Below the pieces are notes generated by a model that made no database searches, was not told where the DNA came from, and was given only the letters and a program-made list of their open reading frames with translations. From Mesonia oceanica (lineage in GTDB: Bacteria > Bacteroidota > Bacteroidia > Flavobacteriales > Flavobacteriaceae): a stretch of 64,000 nucleotides of DNA. The stretch lies in the NCBI RefSeq assembly GCF_902499555.1, contig NZ_CABVMM010000006.1:186001-250000 (forward strand), given 5' to 3'. The position numbers and the translations under genes are program-made. Below are positions 51,518-60,108 of this stretch, piece by piece. The stretch's first letter is position 1. The number at the start of each line of letters is the position of its first letter.

Positions 51518-51805
51518 ATGATTAATAAAGAGCAAATAAAGATTATTGTAGAAGCTATGAAACCATTTAAGCCTTCTAAAATAGGAATTTTTGGTTCTGT
51601 AGCTCGAAATGAAGAATCTCCTGAGAGTGATATCGATATTTTATATCAATTTAATGAGACTATTGGACTATTCAAATTAATTCAGCTTCAAGAACATCTT
51701 CAAAAAAAATTAAATAGAAAAGTTGACCTTATTTCTGAAAAATACCTTCACCCTCAATTAAAATCTCATGTTTTAAATGAGGTAAAAATTATTTATGGGA
51801 ATTGA
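51518..51805 (+). CDS. mntA: MntA-type nucleotidyltransferase antitoxin
   Basis: A 95-residue minimal nucleotidyltransferase. The active-site motif GS-x10-DxD appears as GSVARNEESPESDIDIL (Gly26, Ser27, Asp38, Asp40). Proteins of this type are antitoxins that AMPylate a partner HEPN ribonuclease. The gene overlaps the HEPN-toxin gene by 11 bases. ATG 51518 is used; the open frame could start at TTG 51512, but that lies in a promoter-like box. Confidence 0.9.
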   Translation: MINKEQIKIIVEAMKPFKPSKIGIFGSVARNEESPESDIDILYQFNETIGLFKLIQLQEHLQKKLNRKVDLISEKYLHPQLKSHVLNEVKIIYGN

Positions 51806-52142
51806 TAAAGATTTATTTAGGCTAACTCATATCAAAGATTGTATTGAAAAAATCAATAAGTTGGTAACTCTTCTTAACAACTATGAACGATTTGAAAGTC
51901 ATTGGATTGAACAAGATGCTTTAATCCGAAATTTTGAAATTATAGGCGAAGCTTCAAGCCATATCTCAGACAATTTAAAAACAAAATACCCTGAAGTGGT
52001 TTGGAAAGAAATGAAAGCTATGAGAAATTTCATGACCCATGAATATTTTGGACTTCAACTAGATACCATTTGGGAAACAGCTGTAAATGATATTCCTGTT
52101 TTAGAAAAACAAATTATAGAAATTATTAATGATTTATCGTAA
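51795..52142 (+). CDS. hepT: HepT-type HEPN ribonuclease toxin (DUF86)
   Basis: A 115-residue all-helical HEPN-domain protein. The ribonuclease motif Rx4H with the following tyrosine is present as RNFMTHEY (Arg77, His82, Tyr84); in characterised HepT/MntA pairs that tyrosine is the residue to which MntA adds AMP. All key residues are intact, so the toxin should be active. Its stop codon directly adjoins that of the convergent glycosyltransferase gene. Confidence 0.92.
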   Translation: MGIDKDLFRLTHIKDCIEKINKLVTLLNNYERFESHWIEQDALIRNFEIIGEASSHISDNLKTKYPEVVWKEMKAMRNFMTHEYFGLQLDTIWETAVNDIPVLEKQIIEIINDLS

Positions 52143-53495
52143 TTAGCTAAAACGCAATTTTTCTTTTTTCCATTCATAAATCAAAAAGCCAATTACCAAT
52201 AAATACTCTAAAACCACTAGCCATAACTTTTCATCGAAATTGGTTAACCCATAAGCACTATAGCTAAAAATAACAGTAAACGACCAGACTACTAAAAACT
52301 TATAGCGTGTAAAAATTGAAATGGCCAACGGTGTAACTACATACCAAGGGTGAACGGTCGTTGAAAGCAGAAAATAAATACTAAAAGCAAAAAGCATACT
52401 TATTAAAAGTATTTTTTCTGAATTATTTTTCCTGAAAAAGCTCACTACTAAAACTCCTAATAAAATCACTATTGGTAAAATCTTCCCGACAATTCCGATT
52501 ACATTCCAACCTATCGTCTGAAAACCAATCCACCGAATTAGATAATAGACACTCGCATTGAATTCAAACTTAGTAAACCATAAGGCCACAGAATCTCCAA
52601 AATTCTGAATCAATTCTACCGAAAGAAAAGGAAGGAAAGTTAGTAGAACGGTTAAAAATGTAACTCCATAGAAACCAATTAGTTTATAAAGATTGAGTTT
52701 TTCTTGTTTTCTAAAATAGTGAAAAAATAAAGGTAGCAACACCAAAGGCAAAAGCTTTACCGAAACAGAAAACCCGAATAAAACAGCTGCCCAAATCCAT
52801 TTCTTCTTCAGTAAGAAGTAAAAAGAAATTACGAGAAACATGACCATTAAACCTTCAAAATGTAAATTTCCGGTAAGTTCAATAATCACCAACGGATTTA
52901 AAAAATACCAAAAGGCTTGGTGAGTAGGCAACGCTAAGCGTTTTAGTAATTTACATATAAAAATAAAGGTAATGATATCTACAAAAATTAACACCAAACG
53001 CATCACGATTACACTTCCCAAAATACTTTTAGGAAATAACATTCCTGCCAAGGCATATACCCCCTGTGAAACCGGCGGATAATTGGTAAAATGGCTTGCA
53101 TTCAAAGCTTGCATTCCTTCTACTAATTGTCTGGATTGTTCAATTACTTCAAAATTTCCGGATTGCATCCATTGCTGTGGCGTCGAAAGATAAGGGTTGA
53201 TTCCTTGAGCAATTAATCTTCCGTCCCAGATAAATCGGTAAAAATCCTGTGACAAATTGGGAATTGCGAACAGAAAAATCAATCGGCACACTATGCCTAA
53301 TCCCAATAATAATTTCCAGTTTAATTTTTGAAGCTGAATCAGTTTAAAACTGAGAAGAAATAAAGCGGTGTATAAACTAATTAGCTTTATAAAATCACTC
53401 CTCACCAAATCATAAGCAAAAGTGAAATACATGGCGATAACCGCCAACATCATTAGAACGGAAAATTTATGGTATTTTAAACTATTCTTCAGCAA
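52143..53495 (-). CDS. Polytopic membrane glycosyltransferase (GT-C fold, mannosyltransferase-like)
   Basis: A 450-residue protein with about ten to twelve membrane segments. The first periplasmic loop carries the acidic pair typical of GT-C enzymes that use polyprenyl-phosphate sugars (DFYRFIWDGRLIAQGINPY, near residue 87). A second loop has HPWYVVTPLA. Family resemblance is to DUF2029/GT87 mannosyltransferases. Its start is one base from the end of the GT2 gene upstream, and the dolichol-phosphate-mannose-synthase-like gene in the same block could supply its donor; this is inference. Confidence 0.82.
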   Translation of the reverse strand: MLKNSLKYHKFSVLMMLAVIAMYFTFAYDLVRSDFIKLISLYTALFLLSFKLIQLQKLNWKLLLGLGIVCRLIFLFAIPNLSQDFYRFIWDGRLIAQGINPYLSTPQQWMQSGNFEVIEQSRQLVEGMQALNASHFTNYPPVSQGVYALAGMLFPKSILGSVIVMRLVLIFVDIITFIFICKLLKRLALPTHQAFWYFLNPLVIIELTGNLHFEGLMVMFLVISFYFLLKKKWIWAAVLFGFSVSVKLLPLVLLPLFFHYFRKQEKLNLYKLIGFYGVTFLTVLLTFLPFLSVELIQNFGDSVALWFTKFEFNASVYYLIRWIGFQTIGWNVIGIVGKILPIVILLGVLVVSFFRKNNSEKILLISMLFAFSIYFLLSTTVHPWYVVTPLAISIFTRYKFLVVWSFTVIFSYSAYGLTNFDEKLWLVVLEYLLVIGFLIYEWKKEKLRFS

Positions 53496-53496
53496 C

Positions 53497-54990
53497 CTAC
53501 TTTCGCTTTTTCAGGAACTGGAAGTTAGGAAAAAATGACTTCCAAGCGACAAACCCAAAACCAAAGAACAACATGATATGAAACACCAACAATCCAAAAT
53601 CGTTAACTTTAAATGCACTGTAAATAGCAAAAGCAAAATAGAAAAACAATCCTAATTCTAACAACTGCGTGAAACTGAAAGATTTTTTTAAGTATTGATT
53701 CTCTCTCCAAGAATCGTTTAAATGGGTAATGTTGAATTTTGGCGTTCTTATAAACGAAGATTTCTTACCAAAATGTCCTTCTAAAATGGCCCATGTATTA
53801 TGCACCGATAATCCCATCGCTATAGAAAAGAAAGCAAAAAACATCCTTACAAATTTGAGGAAGTTCATTTTTTCTTTCTCGTGAATTTTAGAAAATGTGA
53901 TGAAGTAAGCAACAAAGAAAATTAACGTACTTATTCCTAAAAATGCCATCACATAAAAGTAAAAGTTATATTCTGGAAACTGATTTTTGATGTATAACAA
54001 CGGAACACTTAACACCGCAATAATTAAGACCAAAAAAAACATAGAACTATTCAGCAGATGAAAAAAACCGTGAAATTTAGTCGTCCAAGAAAGCTTTTTA
54101 CTTCGGAACAATTGACCATAATTTTTCTGAAAATTTTCTGCTGCGCCTTTATTCCATCGAAATTGTTGGGACCGCGCAGCACTCATCACCATGGGCAATT
54201 CCGCAGGCGTTTCCACGTGTTGTAAATATTTAAATTGCCATCCTTTTAATTGCGCCCGGTAACTTAAATCTAAATCTTCAGTAAGCGTATCGCCTTGCCA
54301 ATTTCCGGCATCGAGAATACATGATTTCCGCCAGACACCGGCAGTTCCATTAAAGTTGATAAAATGTTTACCAAAGCTTCTCCCGACCTGTTCTAAAATA
54401 AAATGAAAGTCTAAAGCAAAAGCCTGTACTTTTGTGATTAAGGAATAATCCCGGTTTAAATGCGTCCAACGGGTTTGCACTACGCCTATTTTTTCATTTT
54501 TAAAATAAGGAATCGTTTGCTGCAACCAATCTTTTTTCGGCATAAAATCGGCATCAAAAATGGCGATAAATTCTCCTTTGGCAATCTGTAAACCTTCTTT
54601 TAAAGCACCGGCTTTAAAACCTTTTCGATGTGTTCTAATGATATGTTGAATATCAACCCCCTCAGCTTTAAATCGTTCGACTAATTGATGGCTTTGCAAT
54701 ACAGAGTCGTCGGTAGAATCGTCCAACACCTGTATCTCTAACTTTTCTCTGGGATAATCGAGTTGAACAATATTTTTCAATAATCGCTCTACTACATATT
54801 TTTCATTATACAAAGGAAGCTGAATCGTCACATACGGAATTTCTTCTTCATTCTTAAAATTGAACTTTTCGGCAGTATCCTTTATTTTTTGCGCTTTGAG
54901 ATAATTAAAAACCAACTGCAATTGCGCAATAGCATAAAGAAACACAACTAGTAATGCAAGTGTATAAAGTGTAAGAATACTTATAATCAT
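53497..54990 (-). CDS. Cellulose synthase-like processive glycosyltransferase (GT2)
   Basis: A 497-residue membrane GT2 enzyme. One N-terminal membrane segment is followed by the catalytic domain (about 50-290) with QVLDDSTDDS, DADFMPKK (DxD), TEDLDLSYRAQLKGW (TED) and QQFRWNKG (Q/RxxRW). Four or so C-terminal membrane segments follow. The motif set is that of glucomannan/cellulose-type synthases and ceramide glucosyltransferase-like relatives. The product polymer or lipid is unknown. Confidence 0.9.
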   Translation of the reverse strand: MIISILTLYTLALLVVFLYAIAQLQLVFNYLKAQKIKDTAEKFNFKNEEEIPYVTIQLPLYNEKYVVERLLKNIVQLDYPREKLEIQVLDDSTDDSVLQSHQLVERFKAEGVDIQHIIRTHRKGFKAGALKEGLQIAKGEFIAIFDADFMPKKDWLQQTIPYFKNEKIGVVQTRWTHLNRDYSLITKVQAFALDFHFILEQVGRSFGKHFINFNGTAGVWRKSCILDAGNWQGDTLTEDLDLSYRAQLKGWQFKYLQHVETPAELPMVMSAARSQQFRWNKGAAENFQKNYGQLFRSKKLSWTTKFHGFFHLLNSSMFFLVLIIAVLSVPLLYIKNQFPEYNFYFYVMAFLGISTLIFFVAYFITFSKIHEKEKMNFLKFVRMFFAFFSIAMGLSVHNTWAILEGHFGKKSSFIRTPKFNITHLNDSWRENQYLKKSFSFTQLLELGLFFYFAFAIYSAFKVNDFGLLVFHIMLFFGFGFVAWKSFFPNFQFLKKRK

Positions 54991-55069
54991 AAAAGCTTTT
55001 TGCTTTCTTTATTTAATGTATTAAAAGGAGATTTTTTTTATTCTAATATTTTATTTTCGTCATTCCGGA

Positions 55070-55090
55070 CCTGCCCGTCCGGCAGGCGGG
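55070..55090. repeat. GC-rich palindrome, copy P6
   Basis: Imperfect 21-bp palindrome CCTGCCCG..GGCAGGCGGG, flanked by CGTCATTCCGGA and CTTTATCCGGAAT. On the minus strand it follows AAAG and precedes TCCGGAATGACG, the same flank as copy P1 at 7717. Confidence 0.7.
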
Positions 55091-55136
55091 CTTTATCCGG
55101 AATCTCCTCATATAGCATTTAAAACAAAAAATTGTG

Positions 55137-55171
55137 GATGAGACCCTGAATCAAGTTCAGGGTGACGATAC
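55137..55171. repeat. Intergenic palindromic repeat, copy D3 (uninterrupted)
   Basis: Arms CCCTGAATC-AA and GTTCAGGG followed by TGACGATAC. It corresponds to D2 at 12586-12634 without the inserted palindrome. The whole 54991-55203 spacer holds only repeats. Confidence 0.7.
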
Positions 55172-55203
55172 TTTTCTTAAGTACTTCAAAAGCCCCATCA
55201 TTA

Positions 55204-55899
55204 TTATTTAAAACTATATTTAAAAATCCAACCTAAAATTTTAACACCGGCCATCACGGCTCCTTTTAGCGTACCGGAAACTTTAGAAACTCCAATTCGA
55301 TTTCTGTAATTAACGGGCACTTCTACATACGAAAGTTTTTGCTTAATGGCTTTTAATTGCATTTCTACCGTCCAACCATAGGTTTTATCTTCCATATTCA
55401 GCGCCAATAATTTTTCATATTTAATGGCTCGAAACGGACCCAAATCGGTAGACTTTGCTCCAAAAAACAAACGCATTAATCGAGTGGCCAACCAATTTCC
55501 AAAAATTTGTGGAAACGTCATCGAACCTTCTTCCCTAAGTCGGTCAACTCTAGCTCCGATTACAAAATCAATATCTTCCTGAAGGATAGGTTGAATAATT
55601 TTTGTGAGTTGCTCCGGGTAATCGCTATAATCCCCATCTAAAAAAACAATTATATCCGGTTTTTCAGCTTGATGGGCAACATACTCCATCCCTTTTAAAC
55701 AAGCATAACCATAACCTTTTCGAGTTTCGGTTAGCACCTTAGCGCCGGCTTTGCGAGCATTTTCTTCGGTTTTATCGGTAGAATTATTGCTCACCACTAT
55801 TACTTCGTCTACTACCTCAGGAATATCCTTAATGACTAAGGCTATCGAATCTTCTTCGTTAAAAGCAGGAATGATGACTTTTATGCGGGGATTTTTCAT
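55204..55899 (-). CDS. Family 2 glycosyltransferase, dolichol-phosphate mannose/glucose synthase type
   Basis: A 231-residue GT2 protein without N-terminal anchor. Motifs: VIIPAFNEEDSIALVI (about 9-24), VVSNNSTDKT, DGDYSDYPEQL (DxD, about 93) and a C-terminal region KGAVMAGVKILGWIFKYSF that could lie against the membrane. Such enzymes usually load a sugar onto polyprenyl phosphate. It starts three bases after the polyferredoxin gene stop, so it belongs to that operon. Confidence 0.88.
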   Translation of the reverse strand: MKNPRIKVIIPAFNEEDSIALVIKDIPEVVDEVIVVSNNSTDKTEENARKAGAKVLTETRKGYGYACLKGMEYVAHQAEKPDIIVFLDGDYSDYPEQLTKIIQPILQEDIDFVIGARVDRLREEGSMTFPQIFGNWLATRLMRLFFGAKSTDLGPFRAIKYEKLLALNMEDKTYGWTVEMQLKAIKQKLSYVEVPVNYRNRIGVSKVSGTLKGAVMAGVKILGWIFKYSFK

Positions 55900-55902
55900 G
55901 AA

Positions 55903-57492
55903 TTACTTTTGGTTGACGTAGTTCATCAAATCTACATCGTTGCCCAAAAGTACATCTTTCGGATTAATTCTTCCTTCAGGGGAATCGTTTTCTAATTTTA
56001 AAACGCCACGCGGACAAACTTCAGCACAAATTCCGCAGCCCACGCAAGAAGAACGCACGATGTTTTGTCCTTTTTGTGCATAGGCACGAACATCGATTCC
56101 CATTTCGCAATAGGTAGAACAATTTCCGCAGGAAATACATTGTCCGCCATTGGTAGTAATTCTAAATTTTGAAAATAAACGTTGCTGAAAGCCCAAAATA
56201 GCAGCCATCGGACAACCAAAACGGCACCAAACCCGATTCCCAAAAATAGGATAAAAACCAACTCCAATAACACCACTAAACACTGAACCTATTAAAAATG
56301 CATAGGTTGTACGCAAAGTTTCTGCTTGAAAAAGAAATAATTGACTTCCCCAGAAAAAGTGAATAGTGAGCAAACCTATAATGATGACGAAATAACCTAT
56401 CGCTCCGTATTGAGCGTCTTTTTGCAATTCTTCTCTTCTAAAAAGCATTGCCCAAGCAAAAACAAGCGTGAGTAACAAAGCTACCAAGCCTAGAAATATA
56501 TCTTTGTTCAACCAGTATTTCGCAGCATCATAATCTAAGTAGGAGTAGATAACGGCAGTAGTCATCAAAGTGACAAAAACCACCACACTATGCACAACCC
56601 AACGTTCCACTTTCCAAGCAATTTGTCGTTTATCGCTTAACTGCCGAAAAGGATCACCGGCTGTTTCCGCTAAACCACCGCAACCGCAAACCCAAGAGCA
56701 ATACCAACGTTTGCCATATTTATAAGTAAGAATGGGCGTAATCACAAAAATGGAAATCACACCAAAAATGAGCAATGCCATACCTATGGTTCCTGAATTA
56801 AGAAATCCATCGATACGATACTGTTCAAAATTATAATAATTAAGCGGCCAGATATTCTTTAAATCGTAATACGGAAGCTGCAAGCTTTCTCCGTTCAAAC
56901 GTGCCATCAATTCCGGGATAATAAAGGCGAAAGCGGTTTGAAAAAACATGACCGAAAGGGTTCGAATCACTTCGTACTGACTATGACGGTATTTCCAAAT
57001 AAATTTGATTCCAAAAATTAAAATGGAAAGGGTATATAAAGTTCCGTACATAAACCACTGGCTGGCTGGGTTTCCGCTTAAGGCATAACTCAACGGATCG
57101 AATAATACGATTAGTCCGGTATTTTCTGCATCCGCATTTAGTCCTAAATACTGCGGAAAGAAATAAAGAACGACGTAAAAAAGGGTAATAAAAATACCAA
57201 AAAGCCAAGCCCAAAGTCCGCGAGAAGTCAAGGGTTTGAACCAAACGCCATCATTTTTAATTCCACTAGGTTTATCGCCATATAGCGACCATGAAAAGCC
57301 AATTACTCCTATACAAATACTCCCTAAGGAAAGGCTTAACCATAAAGTTTTATTCGGAAATTGGTAATTGAATGTAGCCAATAGCAATACTAAAAGTCCC
57401 AGCATTCCTATAAACACAAACACTTTTTGCCAAACACTTAACTCTTGTGGCGGTTGCCCCGATAAAGCCATATTGTATTGAACTCTACTCAT
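55903..57492 (-). CDS. Polytopic membrane polyferredoxin (NapH/NosR-like)
   Basis: A 529-residue membrane protein with about ten hydrophobic segments. Two cysteine-containing cytoplasmic loops of the NapH/NosR kind are present: WYCSWVCGCGG (about 266) and VWCRFGCPMA (about 425). Two classical 4Fe-4S motifs lie near the C-terminus: CISCGNCSTYCEMG and CVGCGICAEVCPRG. The first loop lacks the usual CP pairing (CxxxCxC instead). It starts three bases after the stop of a flavoprotein gene, suggesting an electron path from NAD(P)H via FAD to the membrane clusters; the acceptor is unknown. Confidence 0.88.
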   Translation of the reverse strand: MSRVQYNMALSGQPPQELSVWQKVFVFIGMLGLLVLLLATFNYQFPNKTLWLSLSLGSICIGVIGFSWSLYGDKPSGIKNDGVWFKPLTSRGLWAWLFGIFITLFYVVLYFFPQYLGLNADAENTGLIVLFDPLSYALSGNPASQWFMYGTLYTLSILIFGIKFIWKYRHSQYEVIRTLSVMFFQTAFAFIIPELMARLNGESLQLPYYDLKNIWPLNYYNFEQYRIDGFLNSGTIGMALLIFGVISIFVITPILTYKYGKRWYCSWVCGCGGLAETAGDPFRQLSDKRQIAWKVERWVVHSVVVFVTLMTTAVIYSYLDYDAAKYWLNKDIFLGLVALLLTLVFAWAMLFRREELQKDAQYGAIGYFVIIIGLLTIHFFWGSQLFLFQAETLRTTYAFLIGSVFSGVIGVGFYPIFGNRVWCRFGCPMAAILGFQQRLFSKFRITTNGGQCISCGNCSTYCEMGIDVRAYAQKGQNIVRSSCVGCGICAEVCPRGVLKLENDSPEGRINPKDVLLGNDVDLMNYVNQK

Positions 57493-57495
57493 AAA

Positions 57496-58785
57496 TTAAG
57501 CATTTTGTAATTGTGATTGCTGAAAAGCTTTTTGCAGTTGTCTTGAAAATTTCTTCGAAAATTCTTTATCAAAATTGGCTTTTGAGAATTGCTGAATCAC
57601 TTCTTTTATGGATAATTTTTCGGTTAACCAAGCGTCAAGAATTTCATGACGTAAACGAATCCCGAAAGCATTAACTCCTACAAATTCTTTGGAATCGGTT
57701 TTATATTGAAAATGAAGTGCTCGTTCATTTTTTTCATCTTCCCAGTAAAAATCGGAAAAGCCTTCTTTCTGTTTCGGAAATACCCAACCATAGGTTTGGT
57801 ACTCGATATCGAAAAACTTAGCAGAATTGAACCAATTCCCGGGATGGTATGCCGTAGGATTCCCACAGATACTTTGTGCTACCGCTTCGCCCATCATTCT
57901 TCCGGTATACCAAACGGCTTCAACCGGTTTTCTATTTCCAATAGCTTCTCGCTGTTGGGCACAATCACCAATGGCATAAACATCAGAAATATTAGTTTCG
58001 AGATTTCTATTGACTAAAATCCCTTTATCGGTTTCTAATTCTGTGTTTTTTAGAAATGAAATGTTAGGTTTTACACCGGTAGCAACCCCTACCAATTGAC
58101 ACTCGATTTGCTGACCGCTTTTTGTGATAATAGCTTTTACTTGATTGTTGGCATCAGCGATGATTTCATCGAGTTCAGTTTCAAACAATAAATTGATCCC
58201 GTGTTGTTGAATATGCTTGCTAATTAATTTTCCTTCTTCTTTCGGTAATACACTTCCCCAAAAATGAGGTTCGCGTACTAGCATGCTAACTTCTATTTTT
58301 CTGGTGTGGAGCATTTCGGCTAACTCAACACCAATTAAACCACCGCCTACAATCACCGCATGTGTTAAGTTGGTTGAATTCTTTTCCAGTAATTCTAAAT
58401 CTTGTTTGCTCACCAGACCTTGAACTCCATCAATTTCTTGACCTTTCCATCCTCTAAAATTAGTCACAGAACCCGTGGCTAAAATGAGTTGATCGTAAGC
58501 AATTTCTTCACCTACTGCTGAAAATAACTTTTTATTTTTAAAGTCAACCTCCTCGATATAAGCTTGCTTTAAATCGATTCTATTTTTCTTCCAAAACCTG
58601 TTTTCATAAGGCTGCGTGTGCTCAAACTTTAGATGTCCCATATAAACGTACATCAAAGCAGTTCGAGAAAAAAAATAGTCAGTTTCTGCAGAAATAACGG
58701 TGATTTGTTTATCAGAAAATTTACGGATATGCCGAGCAGCAGTAATGCCTGCAATTCCGTTTCCGATAATAACGACGTGACTCAT
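57496..58785 (-). CDS. FAD/NAD(P)-dependent oxidoreductase (rubredoxin/nitrite reductase-like)
   Basis: A 429-residue two-dinucleotide-binding-domain flavoprotein. The FAD motif GNGIAGITAARHI is near residue 8, the NAD(P) motif GGGLIGVELAEML near 148, and the second FAD contact is YAIGDCAQ (about 270). There are no redox-active cysteine pairs, so it is not a disulfide reductase; relatives pass electrons to iron-sulfur partners. It is the first gene of the block with the polyferredoxin and a glycosyltransferase. Confidence 0.9.
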   Translation of the reverse strand: MSHVVIIGNGIAGITAARHIRKFSDKQITVISAETDYFFSRTALMYVYMGHLKFEHTQPYENRFWKKNRIDLKQAYIEEVDFKNKKLFSAVGEEIAYDQLILATGSVTNFRGWKGQEIDGVQGLVSKQDLELLEKNSTNLTHAVIVGGGLIGVELAEMLHTRKIEVSMLVREPHFWGSVLPKEEGKLISKHIQQHGINLLFETELDEIIADANNQVKAIITKSGQQIECQLVGVATGVKPNISFLKNTELETDKGILVNRNLETNISDVYAIGDCAQQREAIGNRKPVEAVWYTGRMMGEAVAQSICGNPTAYHPGNWFNSAKFFDIEYQTYGWVFPKQKEGFSDFYWEDEKNERALHFQYKTDSKEFVGVNAFGIRLRHEILDAWLTEKLSIKEVIQQFSKANFDKEFSKKFSRQLQKAFQQSQLQNA

Positions 58786-58854
58786 AGTTGCTTTTCTGAA
58801 GTCTTAAAGGTAAGAACTTCTTTCAGAAAAAATTCAACAAAAAAGTTAAAGCCA

Positions 58855-60108
58855 TTAATAATAGGCGGCTTTTCTATTAGAGTCTAGCTTGACAAAAATA
58901 AACAGTAAAATGGTGAATCCCCAAAGGCCGGAACCTCCATAACTAAAGAAAGGAAGTGGAATTCCCACGGTTGGAAAAATACCAATCACCATCCCGATAT
59001 TAACTAAAAAGTGAATAAATAAAATACCTACAACGCTATAGCCATAAACGCGACTAAATTGAGATTTTTGACGTTCAGCTAAGAAAATCAACCGCATTAA
59101 TAAAGCTATAAATAACAAGACTACCCCAGCACTTCCTGCAAAACCCCACTCTTCACCAACGGTACTAAATATGTAATCGGTATGTTGTTCGGGTACAAAA
59201 TTTCCTTTGGTTTGGGTTCCTTGCGTCCAGCCTTTTCCGATCCAACCTCCACTACCTATAGCTATTTCACTTTGGTTAGTGTTGTACCCTATACCTTTAC
59301 TATCTACTTCTTTACCTAAAACAATATTGAAACGGTCGCGGTGGCGTTGTTCAAAAACATTATGAAAAATATAATTCACCGAAAAAGCAAATACCACCGA
59401 AACTAAAGAGATCATCACATAACGCCCAATATGTTTTTTCTTCTTTTTTCTATTAAAAAACAAAATAGCTAAAGCCAATACTACAACCCCAGAACTCACC
59501 CAAACAGCCCCAAAAAGCAAGGTACAAACGAACAACAAAATTAAGGATAAACCGACTAATAAATACCCCACTGAAAGGCCTTCTCGATATAAAGGAAAAA
59601 AGAAAGCGGCATATACTATTGCACTACCCGGGTCAGGCTGTGGAACTATAATTAAGGCCGGTAAAATGATAATTAAAAATGCTCCGAGTTGGTGTTTAAA
59701 GGATTTGATATTGGTTTGAATATCACTTAAATATTTTGCCAAGGCTAAAGCCGTGGCGGCTTTAGCAAATTCTGAGGGTTGAATACTAAAACTACCAAAC
59801 GAATACCAAGAGGTTGCTCCGGAAATAGTTTTTCCGAAAACAAACAGTCCCAAAAGGGAAAGTAATGAAGCTAGGTAAATAATACTCGAAAAACGTTCGT
59901 AAAACTTAGCTTCAACAGAAAGAATAAAAATCACAAGAACTACACTCAAGCCAATAAACAAACCTTGCCGACCGTATGTCTGACTTAAATCGAAAAAACC
60001 TTGAGCTCCTTCATTTAATGAGGCTGAATAAATATTTACCCATCCAAAAGCGACCAGCAATAAAAACAGTAAAATAGTAATCCAATCGAAACCAGTGCTT
60101 TTATTCAT
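58855..60108 (-). CDS. rodA: RodA, SEDS-family peptidoglycan glycosyltransferase
   Basis: RodA polymerises lipid II during side-wall elongation. The 417-residue protein has about ten membrane segments and SEDS family blocks: FGKTISGATSWYSFG, QPSEFAKAATALALA, PQPDPGSAIVYAAFF and FFSYGGSGLWGFT. It is adjacent (one base) to its transpeptidase partner mrdA and is the last gene of the mre operon. Confidence 0.96.
   Translation of the reverse strand: MNKSTGFDWITILLFLLLVAFGWVNIYSASLNEGAQGFFDLSQTYGRQGLFIGLSVVLVIFILSVEAKFYERFSSIIYLASLLSLLGLFVFGKTISGATSWYSFGSFSIQPSEFAKAATALALAKYLSDIQTNIKSFKHQLGAFLIIILPALIIVPQPDPGSAIVYAAFFFPLYREGLSVGYLLVGLSLILLFVCTLLFGAVWVSSGVVVLALAILFFNRKKKKKHIGRYVMISLVSVVFAFSVNYIFHNVFEQRHRDRFNIVLGKEVDSKGIGYNTNQSEIAIGSGGWIGKGWTQGTQTKGNFVPEQHTDYIFSTVGEEWGFAGSAGVVLLFIALLMRLIFLAERQKSQFSRVYGYSVVGILFIHFLVNIGMVIGIFPTVGIPLPFFSYGGSGLWGFTILLFIFVKLDSNRKAAYY

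Noticed and set aside
55998..56276. 92-codon minus-strand frame with cysteines inside the polyferredoxin gene
   Set aside because: It is an out-of-frame shadow of the Fe-S coding sequence.
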